A stretch of 8,191 nt of DNA from JBDHUV01 sp039809365 (GCA_039809365.1 JBDHUV010000031.1:1-8191); one strand, 5' to 3'. Positions 1 to 6,021 are shown, counted from the stretch's first letter. Made by a program: numbers and translations. The notes: generated by a model from the letters alone, not told the origin.

Positions 1-206
1 TCGTTCTTTTGTTGAATACCAAGGAGGTAAAGTACAGCTTCTTTTTTATAACGTCTATCACCTCTGGAGTTAATGCGGATTGCAGGTAATTTCCCTCTTT
101 TACCCCATCTCTTTATAGTCAACGGGGAGACTCGAAGTAAGTCAGCCACTTCTCTTACAGTGAGGAGATCGGGTAAGTCTTCTATTGATACTTTATGATT
201 GGGCAT
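1..206 (-). CDS. Excisionase/MerR-type helix-turn-helix DNA-binding protein (3' end outside window)
   Basis: Reading the minus strand from the ATG at 206 gives 68 open codons to the window edge, beginning MPNHKVSIEDLPDLLTVREV. The segment LLTVREVADLLRVSPLTIKRW (residues about 14-34) is a winged HTH of the excisionase/HTH_17 (MerR-like) type, and GKLPAIRINSRGDRRYKKEA (about 39-58) is the typical wing. Known members are short DNA-binding proteins of about 65-80 aa, or N-terminal modules of larger proteins. Here at least the DNA-binding domain is complete, so the stop probably lies just outside the window. An in-frame TAA lies 12 nt upstream of the ATG, fixing the start. There is no clear Shine-Dalgarno sequence. 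It has its own promoter (239-267) and so is probably separate from the glycosyltransferase gene upstream. Its target is unknown; a transcription regulator or recombination accessory factor are both possible. Family confident, role not. Confidence 0.85.
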   Translation of the reverse strand, partial: MPNHKVSIEDLPDLLTVREVADLLRVSPLTIKRWGKRGKLPAIRINSRGDRRYKKEAVLYLLGIQQKN

Positions 207-238
207 AAGTGATTTAAATTAGAACCTAACTATATACC

Positions 239-267
239 AGCGTAGCAAAGTGCATACATATTGTCAA
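239..267 (-). promoter_or_regulatory. Promoter of the HTH gene
   Basis: On the minus strand a perfect TTGACA (-35, 267-262) is followed by a 17-nt spacer and TACGCT (244-239), which is preceded by TGC, i.e. an extended -10 (TGn). The predicted start is near 232, leaving a leader of about 26 nt before the ATG at 206. The -10 hexamer matches the consensus at only three positions, but the perfect -35, ideal spacing and TGn motif compensate. Confidence 0.6.
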
Positions 268-268
268 G

Positions 269-280
269 ACATTTAAATGT
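269..280. promoter_or_regulatory. 12-bp perfect palindrome next to the -35 of the HTH promoter, possible operator
   Basis: ACATTTAAATGT is perfectly self-complementary and ends one base from the -35 hexamer of the HTH promoter. That position suits an activator or autoregulator site. It could also be chance in AT-rich DNA. It has no GC-rich stem or T-tract in either direction, so it does not look like a terminator of the upstream glycosyltransferase gene. Confidence 0.3.
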
Positions 281-285
281 AAGAA

Positions 286-385
286 AATACAAGAAAGACA
301 ATGAACTGAGAATTTACCTCGTAAAAATAGATTAAGAGGATAATTGAGTAGGATGAAAATATTTATTTTGTAATACAAGAAAGAC
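286..385. repeat. Pair of 14-nt direct repeats at the glycosyltransferase 3' end
   Basis: AATACAAGAAAGAC occurs at 286-299 and again at 372-385, offset by 86 nt. The second copy lies inside the last codons of the glycosyltransferase gene; the first lies in the spacer behind its stop codon. This may be a remnant of a small duplication or slippage at the gene end. No mobile-element hallmark is visible around it. Confidence 0.5.
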
Positions 386-1051
386 GAACCGAACAAGACG
401 TAACTGCCTTTTTAATCTCCATGGTTGGAGAAATAGGCGCCATAACCATTCCAAACCTATCTGTTGCATAAAAATAGGAGCTCTTTTTACTCTCCCACTG
501 ATCATATCAAATGCTCCCCCTACCCCCATTACAACTTTTACTTGTAACTTATCTAAGTTCTCATAAATCCACTTCTCCTGTTTTGGAGAACCAAGTGCTA
601 CAAACAAAATATCTACAGGAGGATTCTTACTATCCCACTCACTTGAAGCAAAGAGGATTCGTATTCCAGGATACATTTTCTTTAAGCAGTCAGCAGCATC
701 CTCTGCTACTCCTGGCTCTGCCCCGAAAAGGCCTATGGATACAAGCTGTTTTGAAACCTTTTCACAGAGACTTTTCATAAAATCTACTCCTGTAATTCGA
801 GATTTTATCCCTTCATCTAACATCTTGCTTGCCCATACTATACCCATACCATCTGGCAAGCTCAAATCAGCAGATTTTAAGACTGTACTATACTCTTTTG
901 AGTCTAATGCAAGAGTGACAAGTTCTGGGTTTGGGGTAACAATAAATGTTTTTCCATACTTTTTTTCCAATCCCATAACAATACTATCGAGGATTTGATG
1001 TTTTGTTAAAGTAGTAAAGGGAATTCCTAATATTTGTACAACATCCTTCAT
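332..1051 (-). CDS. WecG/TagA/CpsF family (GT26) glycosyltransferase
   Basis: This 239-aa protein has the usual length of the GT26 family. These enzymes transfer N-acetylmannosamine-type sugars from UDP donors onto polyprenyl-diphosphate-linked acceptors at the inner face of the membrane, as in TagA (wall teichoic acid) and WecG (enterobacterial common antigen). Visible family motifs are TPNPE (39-43), LPDGMGIVWAS (65-75) containing the likely catalytic-base Asp67, RITGVDF (85-91), GLFGAEPG (107-114), ALGSPKQEKW (152-161) and GVGGAFDMISG (176-186). The C-terminal tail (about 199-231, GLEWLWRLFLQPWRLKRQ and on) is basic and aromatic-rich, like the TagA appendage that targets the membrane. There is no signal peptide. 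It lies 278 nt downstream of mreB on the same strand, with no other glycan gene in view, so the acceptor and donor cannot be assigned. No good Shine-Dalgarno sequence precedes the ATG; a TATAGC hexamer ends 11 nt upstream but lacks a -35. Confidence 0.93.
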   Translation of the reverse strand: MKDVVQILGIPFTTLTKHQILDSIVMGLEKKYGKTFIVTPNPELVTLALDSKEYSTVLKSADLSLPDGMGIVWASKMLDEGIKSRITGVDFMKSLCEKVSKQLVSIGLFGAEPGVAEDAADCLKKMYPGIRILFASSEWDSKNPPVDILFVALGSPKQEKWIYENLDKLQVKVVMGVGGAFDMISGRVKRAPIFMQQIGLEWLWRLFLQPWRLKRQLRLVRFVFLVLQNKYFHPTQLSS

Positions 1052-1329
1052 ATTTGCTATCAGCTATAGGTCTTTTTATATACTTATTTTTATCAATAAA
1101 TCTGCTTATAGTTCATATTTTATACTCACGATATTTTATCTACAATACAGCATATATATATAATTTACAAAAATAAATACTGACAATCCTCCTTATTTAC
1201 TATATGCATTTTTTATATTTTTATAATTTTCCTTCTCGTGAAAACTTGTGAAAAATTCCATGTATTTTTTAAAGTATCACTCCTCATTTTTACTTATTAG
1301 TAAAATCCTATAATTAATGACCTTGCAGC
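1052..1329. other. AT-rich spacer between mreB and the glycosyltransferase gene
   Basis: This is a 278-nt spacer, strikingly AT-rich. It holds a TTTTACT/AGTAAAA hairpin (1288-1305, 4-nt loop) without a T-tract, a short AT dinucleotide run near 1152-1161, and on the minus strand an AGGAGG (1194-1189) not followed by a usable start codon and convincing ORF. A 22-codon ORF (1261-1193, minus) ends right at that AGGAGG but has poor start signals. I see no RNA gene and no convincing intrinsic terminator for mreB, so read-through into the glycosyltransferase gene is possible. Confidence 0.5.
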
Positions 1330-2337
1330 TTAGTTTTTACTAATTGATCGTTTATATAACTCAAGATTTTCGAGTGCTACTCCGGTACCTCTCACAACAC
1401 AGTAAAAAGGGTCTTCAGCAACGTATGCAGGAACTCCTGTTTCTCTTGCAACATACCCATCAAAATTCTTTAACAAAGATGTCCCTCCAGTAAGGACTAT
1501 CCCTTTATCTATAATGTCAGAAGCAAGCTCAGGTGGAGTTTTTTCAAATGTCTCTTTAATAGCGCCTACCAATGATTTTAATACTGGTTGGATTGCTTCA
1601 TTAACTTCAAAATCTGTGAGCTCAACTGAACGAGGAAGCCCTGTTATTGTATCTCTTCCTCTTACTTCCATTGTATGCGGTTTTTTCTGATCTGGAGTAG
1701 CATTTCCAATCTCAATTTTTATCTCTTCTGCAGTTCTTTCACCTACCAAAAGATTAAACTTCTTACGCATATAGTTTGAGATCATCTCTTCATATTTATT
1801 CCCTGCCACACGTACTGAAGTATGGACAACTACTCCTCCTAGTGATATGACTGCTACGTCAGTTGTTCCTCCACCACTGTCCAGTATCATATGCCCAGCT
1901 GCTTGAGCAATAGGCACTTTGGCCCCGATTGCTGCAGCTAAAGGCTCTTCAATAAGGTACACTGCACGAGCACCTGCAGCCATTGTCGCGTCCAATACAG
2001 CCCTTTTTTCTACCTGAGTTGTACCTGAAGGAATACATACCATTACTTCAGGTTTTACAAAACGAGATTTTCCAGCTACTTTATCAATGAAATAAGCAAG
2101 CATTGCTTGGGTAACAACGTAGTCAGCGATAACACCATCTTTGAGAGGACGAGTTGCAACAATATTACCTGGAGTCCTTCCCAACATCTCTTTTGCTTCT
2201 GATCCAACAGCGACAACTTTGTTATCTTCTGCTCTTACCGCTACGACAGAGGGCTCATTTAATACAACTCCTTCACCTGCAACATATACCAATGTATTTG
2301 CTGTGCCTAAATCAATTCCTATTCTTTTTGAAAACAT
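1330..2337 (-). CDS. mreB: Rod shape-determining protein MreB (bacterial actin)
   Basis: The 335-aa product matches full-length MreB, the actin homologue that forms membrane-bound filaments on the cytoplasmic face and directs peptidoglycan synthesis. Visible motifs are phosphate-1 GIDLGTANT (7-15), VCIPSG (100-105), connect-1 IEEPLAAAIGA (129-139) with the Glu pair needed for ATP hydrolysis, phosphate-2 LDSGGGTTDVAVIS (152-165), EVRGRD (224-229), PPELASDI (268-275) and the adenosine motif VLTGGTSLL (281-289). Two differences from the usual phosphate-2 DIGGGTTE are visible: Ser154 replaces Ile and Asp160 replaces Glu. The N-terminus is short (MFSKRIGIDLG) and lacks the amphipathic helix of E. 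coli MreB. An in-frame TAA upstream (2346-2344) fixes the ATG at 2337. There is no Shine-Dalgarno sequence at a usable distance. No mreC, mreD, rodA or PBP2 gene follows, so it is an orphan mreB here. It is divergent from the PEGA gene. Confidence 0.97.
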   Translation of the reverse strand: MFSKRIGIDLGTANTLVYVAGEGVVLNEPSVVAVRAEDNKVVAVGSEAKEMLGRTPGNIVATRPLKDGVIADYVVTQAMLAYFIDKVAGKSRFVKPEVMVCIPSGTTQVEKRAVLDATMAAGARAVYLIEEPLAAAIGAKVPIAQAAGHMILDSGGGTTDVAVISLGGVVVHTSVRVAGNKYEEMISNYMRKKFNLLVGERTAEEIKIEIGNATPDQKKPHTMEVRGRDTITGLPRSVELTDFEVNEAIQPVLKSLVGAIKETFEKTPPELASDIIDKGIVLTGGTSLLKNFDGYVARETGVPAYVAEDPFYCVVRGTGVALENLELYKRSISKN

Positions 2338-2346
2338 AATGTGTTA

Positions 2347-2375
2347 ATAGTATCTGTTCCTTCTTTTGAATGCAA
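2347..2375 (-). promoter_or_regulatory. Proximal mreB promoter (near-leaderless)
   Basis: On the minus strand TTGCAT (2375-2370), a 17-nt spacer and TACTAT (2352-2347) precede the mreB ATG by 9 nt. The predicted transcription start would be only about 2-3 nt before the ATG. The hexamers are imperfect (3/6 and 4/6 to consensus), but the geometry repeats that of three other genes in this window. Confidence 0.4.
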
Positions 2376-2439
2376 ATAAAACATTTTTAATGTATCTAAC
2401 TATATACAAAATATATCATTTTTACGTATTTCTCTATTC

Positions 2440-2468
2440 ATTATAGTCATGTCAGTTGTCCTACGCAA
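2440..2468 (-). promoter_or_regulatory. Distal mreB promoter
   Basis: TTGCGT (2468-2463), a 17-nt spacer and a perfect TATAAT (2445-2440) on the minus strand predict a start near 2433 and a leader of about 95 nt for mreB. It is back-to-back with the PEGA-gene promoter; the two -35 elements are 14 nt apart. Which of the two mreB promoters is used cannot be decided from sequence. Confidence 0.5.
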
Positions 2469-2482
2469 CACTTCTATAATCA

Positions 2483-2512
2483 TTGCACTTATGAATGGAA
2501 AACTCGTATAAT
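2483..2512 (+). promoter_or_regulatory. Promoter of the PEGA gene, predicting a leaderless mRNA
   Basis: TTGCAC (2483-2488), an 18-nt spacer and a perfect TATAAT (2507-2512) lie immediately upstream of the gene. The ATG begins at 2520, 7 nt after the -10, which is where transcription should initiate. The transcript would therefore start at or next to the A of the ATG. This is the strongest promoter match in the window. Confidence 0.65.
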
Positions 2513-2519
2513 AGTGTGT

Positions 2520-3728
2520 ATGCGTAAAGTTGTATTGAGCTCTGTAGGGTTAGTCATATTACTTATTGTGGTTACCACAGCAGCTGTATTATTTGCTTCA
2601 GGCTATCGTTTAACACGAGAGAATGGAAAAACATTCGTAGAAGGAACTGGAGTCATTGTACTCACCAGTAAACCAGATGGGGCCCGCGTGTATGTAAATG
2701 GACACCTTACAACAGCTACCGATAACACAATCAATCTCCAACCAGGTTCTTATGATGTAAAAATTGAGAAGGATGGTTATTTTTCTTGGAATAAAAAGAT
2801 ACTGGTGAAACAAAGTGAAGTAAGCCAAGCTAATGCATTTCTTTTCCCTAATACACCTAAATTAGATCCACTTACCACCACTGGAGCTACCAATGCCACA
2901 GTAGACGATACGAATACACTTATTGCGTATACAGTTACGAGTGCACAACCAAGAAGAAATGGGATTTATTTAATGAATATGAGCTCACGTCCAATTCTTC
3001 CTATTGGAGGTCTCTCAACTCAGTTAACAGATAATACAATAATAGATTTTACCAACGCAAAACTATCTTTCTCACCTGATGGGGACCAATTACTTGCCTC
3101 TGTTTCGGCAGAGTTTGGTACAGCATATTATTTAATAAATACGAATACTTTTAATGAGACACCTCAGGATGTAACCAATACAATCACTCAAGTACAAACA
3201 GAGTGGGAACAAGCTCGACTTGCAGAACAAACAAGACAAGTTCGTACACTCCATAAAAATCTACAGCCGTTTTTTAACGAGCATTTCACAAATCCAAAAT
3301 TTTCACCAGAGAACGATAAAATTCTTTATACCGCAAGTGGAAGCGGTACGCTCAAACTTATTAAAAACCCTCCTTTAAAAGGTGTTAACTCTACCCCTGA
3401 AACAAGGACTATTGAAGATAATAATGTATATGTGTACGATATCAAAGAAGACCGAAACTACCTTATTTGGGACACCCCAGATCAAGAATCGACTGAGTCT
3501 GCTCGTCCAGAGTTTACGTGGCATCCCAACTCAAGACATCTTGTATACCTAGATCACGGGAAAATTAATATCATGGAGTTTGATGGTCAGAACAAAACTA
3601 CACTCTATGCAGGACCATTTTTTGAAGACTTTGTGACTGTGTGGCCAGATGGGTCTAACATAGCAATACTTACCAATCTTACTGCTCCAATGGCACCATA
3701 CAATCTCTACAAAATTAGTCTTAAGTAA
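2520..3728 (+). CDS. Membrane-anchored PEGA-domain protein with C-terminal beta-propeller-like region
   Basis: From the ATG at 2520 the product is 402 aa; a GTG two codons earlier (2514) is in frame, but the promoter position makes the ATG more likely. Residues about 3-26 form one hydrophobic segment after MRK, so topology is probably N-in, with the rest outside the cytoplasm. A PEGA domain follows (about 44-105): GVIVLTSKPDGARVYVNG, then LQPGSYDVKIEKDGYFSW. The remainder contains TolB/WD40-like strands with repeated xFSPDG-type turns: LSFSPDGDQLLASV (about 182-195), KFSPENDKILYTA (260-272), FTWHPNSRHLVYLD (332-345) and TVWPDGSNIAILT (373-385), plus a charged, helix-prone insertion (about 222-248, many Q/E/R). 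PEGA domains are thought to bind surface polysaccharide or protein. The role is unknown; divergence from mreB suggests an envelope job. Domain calls are by eye: PEGA confident, propeller moderately so. Confidence 0.85.
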   Translation: MRKVVLSSVGLVILLIVVTTAAVLFASGYRLTRENGKTFVEGTGVIVLTSKPDGARVYVNGHLTTATDNTINLQPGSYDVKIEKDGYFSWNKKILVKQSEVSQANAFLFPNTPKLDPLTTTGATNATVDDTNTLIAYTVTSAQPRRNGIYLMNMSSRPILPIGGLSTQLTDNTIIDFTNAKLSFSPDGDQLLASVSAEFGTAYYLINTNTFNETPQDVTNTITQVQTEWEQARLAEQTRQVRTLHKNLQPFFNEHFTNPKFSPENDKILYTASGSGTLKLIKNPPLKGVNSTPETRTIEDNNVYVYDIKEDRNYLIWDTPDQESTESARPEFTWHPNSRHLVYLDHGKINIMEFDGQNKTTLYAGPFFEDFVTVWPDGSNIAILTNLTAPMAPYNLYKISLK

Positions 3729-3874
3729 AAAGATACATCCCCTCGAAAATACGTTAGTGCCCTTTTTGAGATGAAAAATAAGCCCCGGAATATCTAGTGA
3801 TAATAACAACCTTTCTCTTTGAAAACTCGTACTCTTATTTAAGAAATATAGAGTAAATGTGATAATATGAGATA
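3729..3874. other. Convergent intergenic spacer
   Basis: This 146-nt spacer separates the stops of the PEGA gene (+) and the histidine kinase (-). Apart from a weak hairpin (3832-3853) I find no GC-rich stem followed by a T-tract in either direction, so termination of the two converging transcripts is unexplained. Confidence 0.5.
3832..3853 (-). terminator. Weak hairpin behind the histidine kinase gene, possible terminator
   Basis: On the minus strand CTCT-A-TATTT, a CTT loop and AAATA-AGAG can form nine pairs with one bulged A, starting 21 nt after the kinase stop codon. The stem is almost all AT and only a TTTT about 6 nt further on resembles a T-tract, so an efficient intrinsic terminator is doubtful. 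It could equally slow the opposite transcript. Confidence 0.2.
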
Positions 3875-5590
3875 TTAATTTATGACCCTTTGTCCTGGAG
3901 GCATAATTGGAGTAGGAGGTTTATCTACAACTGCTTCTAAATCCATTGGCAATGAAAAGCTTACCGTGGTCCCTTTACCTTCTACAGATTTCATCCATAT
4001 TTTGCCACCATGTGATTCTATTATACCTCGTGAGATATATAATCCCAGTCCTGTACCATCTCTTCTAAATGCACTCTGCATCTGACTAAATGGGACGAAA
4101 AGGAGATTTTGTTTGCCTGCAGGTACTCCCATTCCATTATCAATTACAGAAACAATCACCTCTTTATCTTTCATCTCTGTCTTTATAGTGATTTTTCCGT
4201 TTGCCTGAGTGAACTTGAGGCTATTAGAGACTAAATTGGTAACTACCTGATCAATTCTCATTTTATCGAAGTTAAATACAGGAATAGAAGAATCTATATC
4301 TGAGTCCAAGGAAATTTGCTTCGTCGAGGCAAGATATGAAAGAGACTGGACTTTTGTAGTCACTATCTCATTTATATTTGCTGCATCAGGAGCTACTGCA
4401 AACTTACCAGCTTCAAGTTTTGCAGCGTCTAGTAAATCATTTATCTGCATTAACATACGCTCGGAAGAGTCTGCAATAATATGAAGCATTTTTTCTTTAT
4501 CCTCATCACTCAGTTTCCCTTTCAAAAGGAGTGAAGCTCCTCCTTTAATTGATGACATAGGAGCTCTTAATTCGTGCACAACCATATTTGTAAATTTCTC
4601 TCTCAATTTTTCTGACTCGATCTCAAGCGTCACATCAAGGAGGAATAAGGTAACTCCAATAACCTCATTTTGAGATATGCTATATACAGGATTTACATAT
4701 ACTTTGTACCATCTATTCTGTAACGTCACTTCTTTTAAGAAAATACTTTTATTTCCCTGATAGACTTCTTCTATAAGAGTTTGTAGTTGCATATTGCCTT
4801 CCATCCTCCAGACAATATCGTCGATAGAAGGATCAGGAGGAAGCTTTAATATTTGGGATGCAATTGGGTTTGCAGCAGATATTTTGATTCTTCCTTCTTC
4901 TCGAGAAAATAAAATTGCAGGAGTAGGCAAACTTGCAACAAGGTTGATCATCCTACTATTTTCAGACTGAATTAATGACTCAATCCTCTCTATTGTATGC
5001 TCGGCCTGTCCTACCACTTTATATACCATATTCATGTCTTCTTGTGAAAATGCATTTTTATTTCTTGAAGCAATAGTAATAACTCCAAAACACGTATTCC
5101 TCACAATCAGGGGTATTATAAAATATGACTCTGGCATAGGATCAAAATGTAAAGCAATATAACTTTTCATATCTTTTGCTTGTTCTGTAGTTAATGAAGT
5201 TGTGTACCCTTTCAACGATTCATCAAGGGTATAAAGAGAGTTCAAAGTAAGGGAGTTTACTTTATCTATATATTTTTTCCCTACAGCCTCTTTCATGACT
5301 GTTTTTAAAACAATAGATCTATTTTGAGTAAGTGCATATGAAACACTCGTGAGTTCATATAATGTCTCAAATGAGTTTACAATCATCTGGGCAACCGTTT
5401 GAATGTGGAGAGAATACCCTATTTCTTCTGAAATATCTTGAAGGACTTTTGCTTGGTAATATTTCCTTGCTGCATCTTTTTTTTGAGCTTTGAGCGCTGA
5501 TTTTTTAGAGTCATCACTTCTGAGCATATGAATTACTATTCCAGCAAAAATGAAATTAGAAAGAAATAAAATACCAACAATAATTTCCAT
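3875..5590 (-). CDS. Membrane-anchored sensor histidine kinase (TM-GAF-PAS-HisKA-HATPase_c)
   Basis: From the ATG at 5590 the protein is 571 aa. One hydrophobic segment (about 2-24) anchors it, followed by a charged linker and a GAF-like region (about 55-205, with FIIPLIVRNTCFGVITIAS) that would sense a cytoplasmic signal. A PAS-like domain (about 210-325) ends in GVTLFLLDVT. The HisKA box FTNMVVHELRAPMSSIKGG carries the phospho-acceptor His339. The HATPase_c domain has an N box (NLVSNSLKF, 452-460), G1 (DNGMGVP, 484-490) and G2 (GTGLGLYIS, 512-520), so it looks catalytically complete. A short Pro-rich tail ends the protein. An in-frame TTG at 5629 would add 13 residues, but it is also the first base triplet of a TTGACA promoter box, so I prefer 5590. 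No receiver domain is present; the likely partner is the response regulator encoded two genes upstream. Confidence 0.93.
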   Translation of the reverse strand: MEIIVGILFLSNFIFAGIVIHMLRSDDSKKSALKAQKKDAARKYYQAKVLQDISEEIGYSLHIQTVAQMIVNSFETLYELTSVSYALTQNRSIVLKTVMKEAVGKKYIDKVNSLTLNSLYTLDESLKGYTTSLTTEQAKDMKSYIALHFDPMPESYFIIPLIVRNTCFGVITIASRNKNAFSQEDMNMVYKVVGQAEHTIERIESLIQSENSRMINLVASLPTPAILFSREEGRIKISAANPIASQILKLPPDPSIDDIVWRMEGNMQLQTLIEEVYQGNKSIFLKEVTLQNRWYKVYVNPVYSISQNEVIGVTLFLLDVTLEIESEKLREKFTNMVVHELRAPMSSIKGGASLLLKGKLSDEDKEKMLHIIADSSERMLMQINDLLDAAKLEAGKFAVAPDAANINEIVTTKVQSLSYLASTKQISLDSDIDSSIPVFNFDKMRIDQVVTNLVSNSLKFTQANGKITIKTEMKDKEVIVSVIDNGMGVPAGKQNLLFVPFSQMQSAFRRDGTGLGLYISRGIIESHGGKIWMKSVEGKGTTVSFSLPMDLEAVVDKPPTPIMPPGQRVIN

Positions 5591-5597
5591 ACTATAT

Positions 5598-5629
5598 ATT
5601 ATGGAACCTGAAATCAGGTTGTGTGTCAA
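5598..5629 (-). promoter_or_regulatory. Candidate kinase promoter with 20-bp spacer and internal dyad
   Basis: On the minus strand a perfect TTGACA (5629-5624) and CATAAT (5603-5598, 5/6 to consensus) are separated by 20 nt, three more than ideal. The -10 ends 7 nt before the ATG at 5590, exactly as in the PEGA gene, predicting a leaderless kinase mRNA. The long spacer holds a dyad (5605-5620). Such layouts are known from promoters that need a DNA-twisting activator of the MerR family. Alternatively the gene is simply read from the upstream operon. Confidence 0.45.
5605..5620. promoter_or_regulatory. 16-bp dyad inside the kinase promoter spacer, putative operator
   Basis: AACCTGAAATCAGGTT has perfect 7-bp arms (AACCTGA/TCAGGTT) around two central bases and occupies 16 of the 20 spacer bases between the -35 and -10 hexamers. 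As RNA from the upstream operon it could form a 6-bp hairpin with a 4-nt loop. There is no T-tract, so a terminator is unlikely; an operator is the simplest reading. Confidence 0.45.
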
Positions 5630-5658
5630 GTACTACAGACTCAAAAGTAAAATGACAA

Positions 5659-6012
5659 TCATGACTCTTTATCTGTAGGAGAAAGAGGAATACTTTGTAA
5701 GACTTGCTCTTCCATACTTGGTAAGTGAGAAACATCTGCAGGAATAGGAGATTTATCAGCGTGCGCAGCAACTACAGTATCAAGGGAATGTTTCACTGCA
5801 TAATCACTTAATTCAGACAGTTTTTTTACTACTTCTTCCAATACTTGTTGTGGACTTCCTTCTAGCTTCTTTACAATCCCTTCTGAATCTATGACAAGAC
5901 CTTTTATATCTTGCAAATTTGCCACAACTGCATCGTGTCCAAAAATAAGCACTTGTTTTTGGAGAAACTCTGAGAGGACACTGTTATAATCTGATTCTGA
6001 AGTTTGTAACAT
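5659..6012 (-). CDS. Unrecognised 117-aa cytoplasmic protein between response regulator and kinase
   Basis: The gene starts 9 nt after the response regulator stop and ends 68 nt before the preferred kinase ATG, so it is almost certainly co-transcribed with the regulator. I do not recognise a named domain. The protein has no hydrophobic segment long enough for a membrane span. The first 50 residues contain a hydrophobic core around LQKQVLIFGHDAVVANL (17-33) and a turn IKGLVIDSEGIVKKLEG (36-52) with the look of a small alpha/beta sensory fold. An amphipathic helix follows (about 54-75, QQVLEEVVKKLSELSDYAV), then a Ser/Pro-rich tail (about 88-117). Its position suggests an accessory of the two-component pair, for example a phosphotransfer modulator or scaffold; that is inference from context only. 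There is no Shine-Dalgarno sequence upstream, so translation may be coupled to the regulator gene. Confidence 0.8.
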   Translation of the reverse strand: MLQTSESDYNSVLSEFLQKQVLIFGHDAVVANLQDIKGLVIDSEGIVKKLEGSPQQVLEEVVKKLSELSDYAVKHSLDTVVAAHADKSPIPADVSHLPSMEEQVLQSIPLSPTDKES

Positions 6013-6021
6013 AGGCAGATG

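Noticed and set aside
511..998. Two overlapping plus-strand ORFs of 87-89 codons
   Set aside because: Fully antisense to the clearly recognised GT26 glycosyltransferase; no motif or start signal.
1193..1261. 22-codon minus-strand ORF behind mreB
   Set aside because: Start lacks a Shine-Dalgarno sequence at a usable distance and the composition is that of AT-rich spacer; too short to support by itself.
1288..1305. TTTTACT/AGTAAAA hairpin as mreB terminator
   Set aside because: Stem is nearly all AT and no T-tract follows on the minus strand.
2475..2480. Additional plus-strand TATAAT
   Set aside because: No -35 hexamer at an acceptable distance (the best, TTGTCC, is only 13 nt away) and a better promoter lies downstream.
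2514..2519. GTG start for the PEGA gene
   Set aside because: It lies only 1 nt after the TATAAT -10, upstream of the predicted transcription start; the ATG at 2520 fits better.
3549..3809. 86-codon ORF on the minus strand
   Set aside because: Lies mostly antisense to the PEGA gene, has no recognisable motif and is composed like a shadow frame.
5588..5629. Kinase start at the in-frame TTG (5629), adding 13 residues
   Set aside because: TTG here is part of a perfect TTGACA; the added residues are encoded by the dyad; the ATG at 5590 begins directly at the membrane segment and sits 7 nt from a -10 box.
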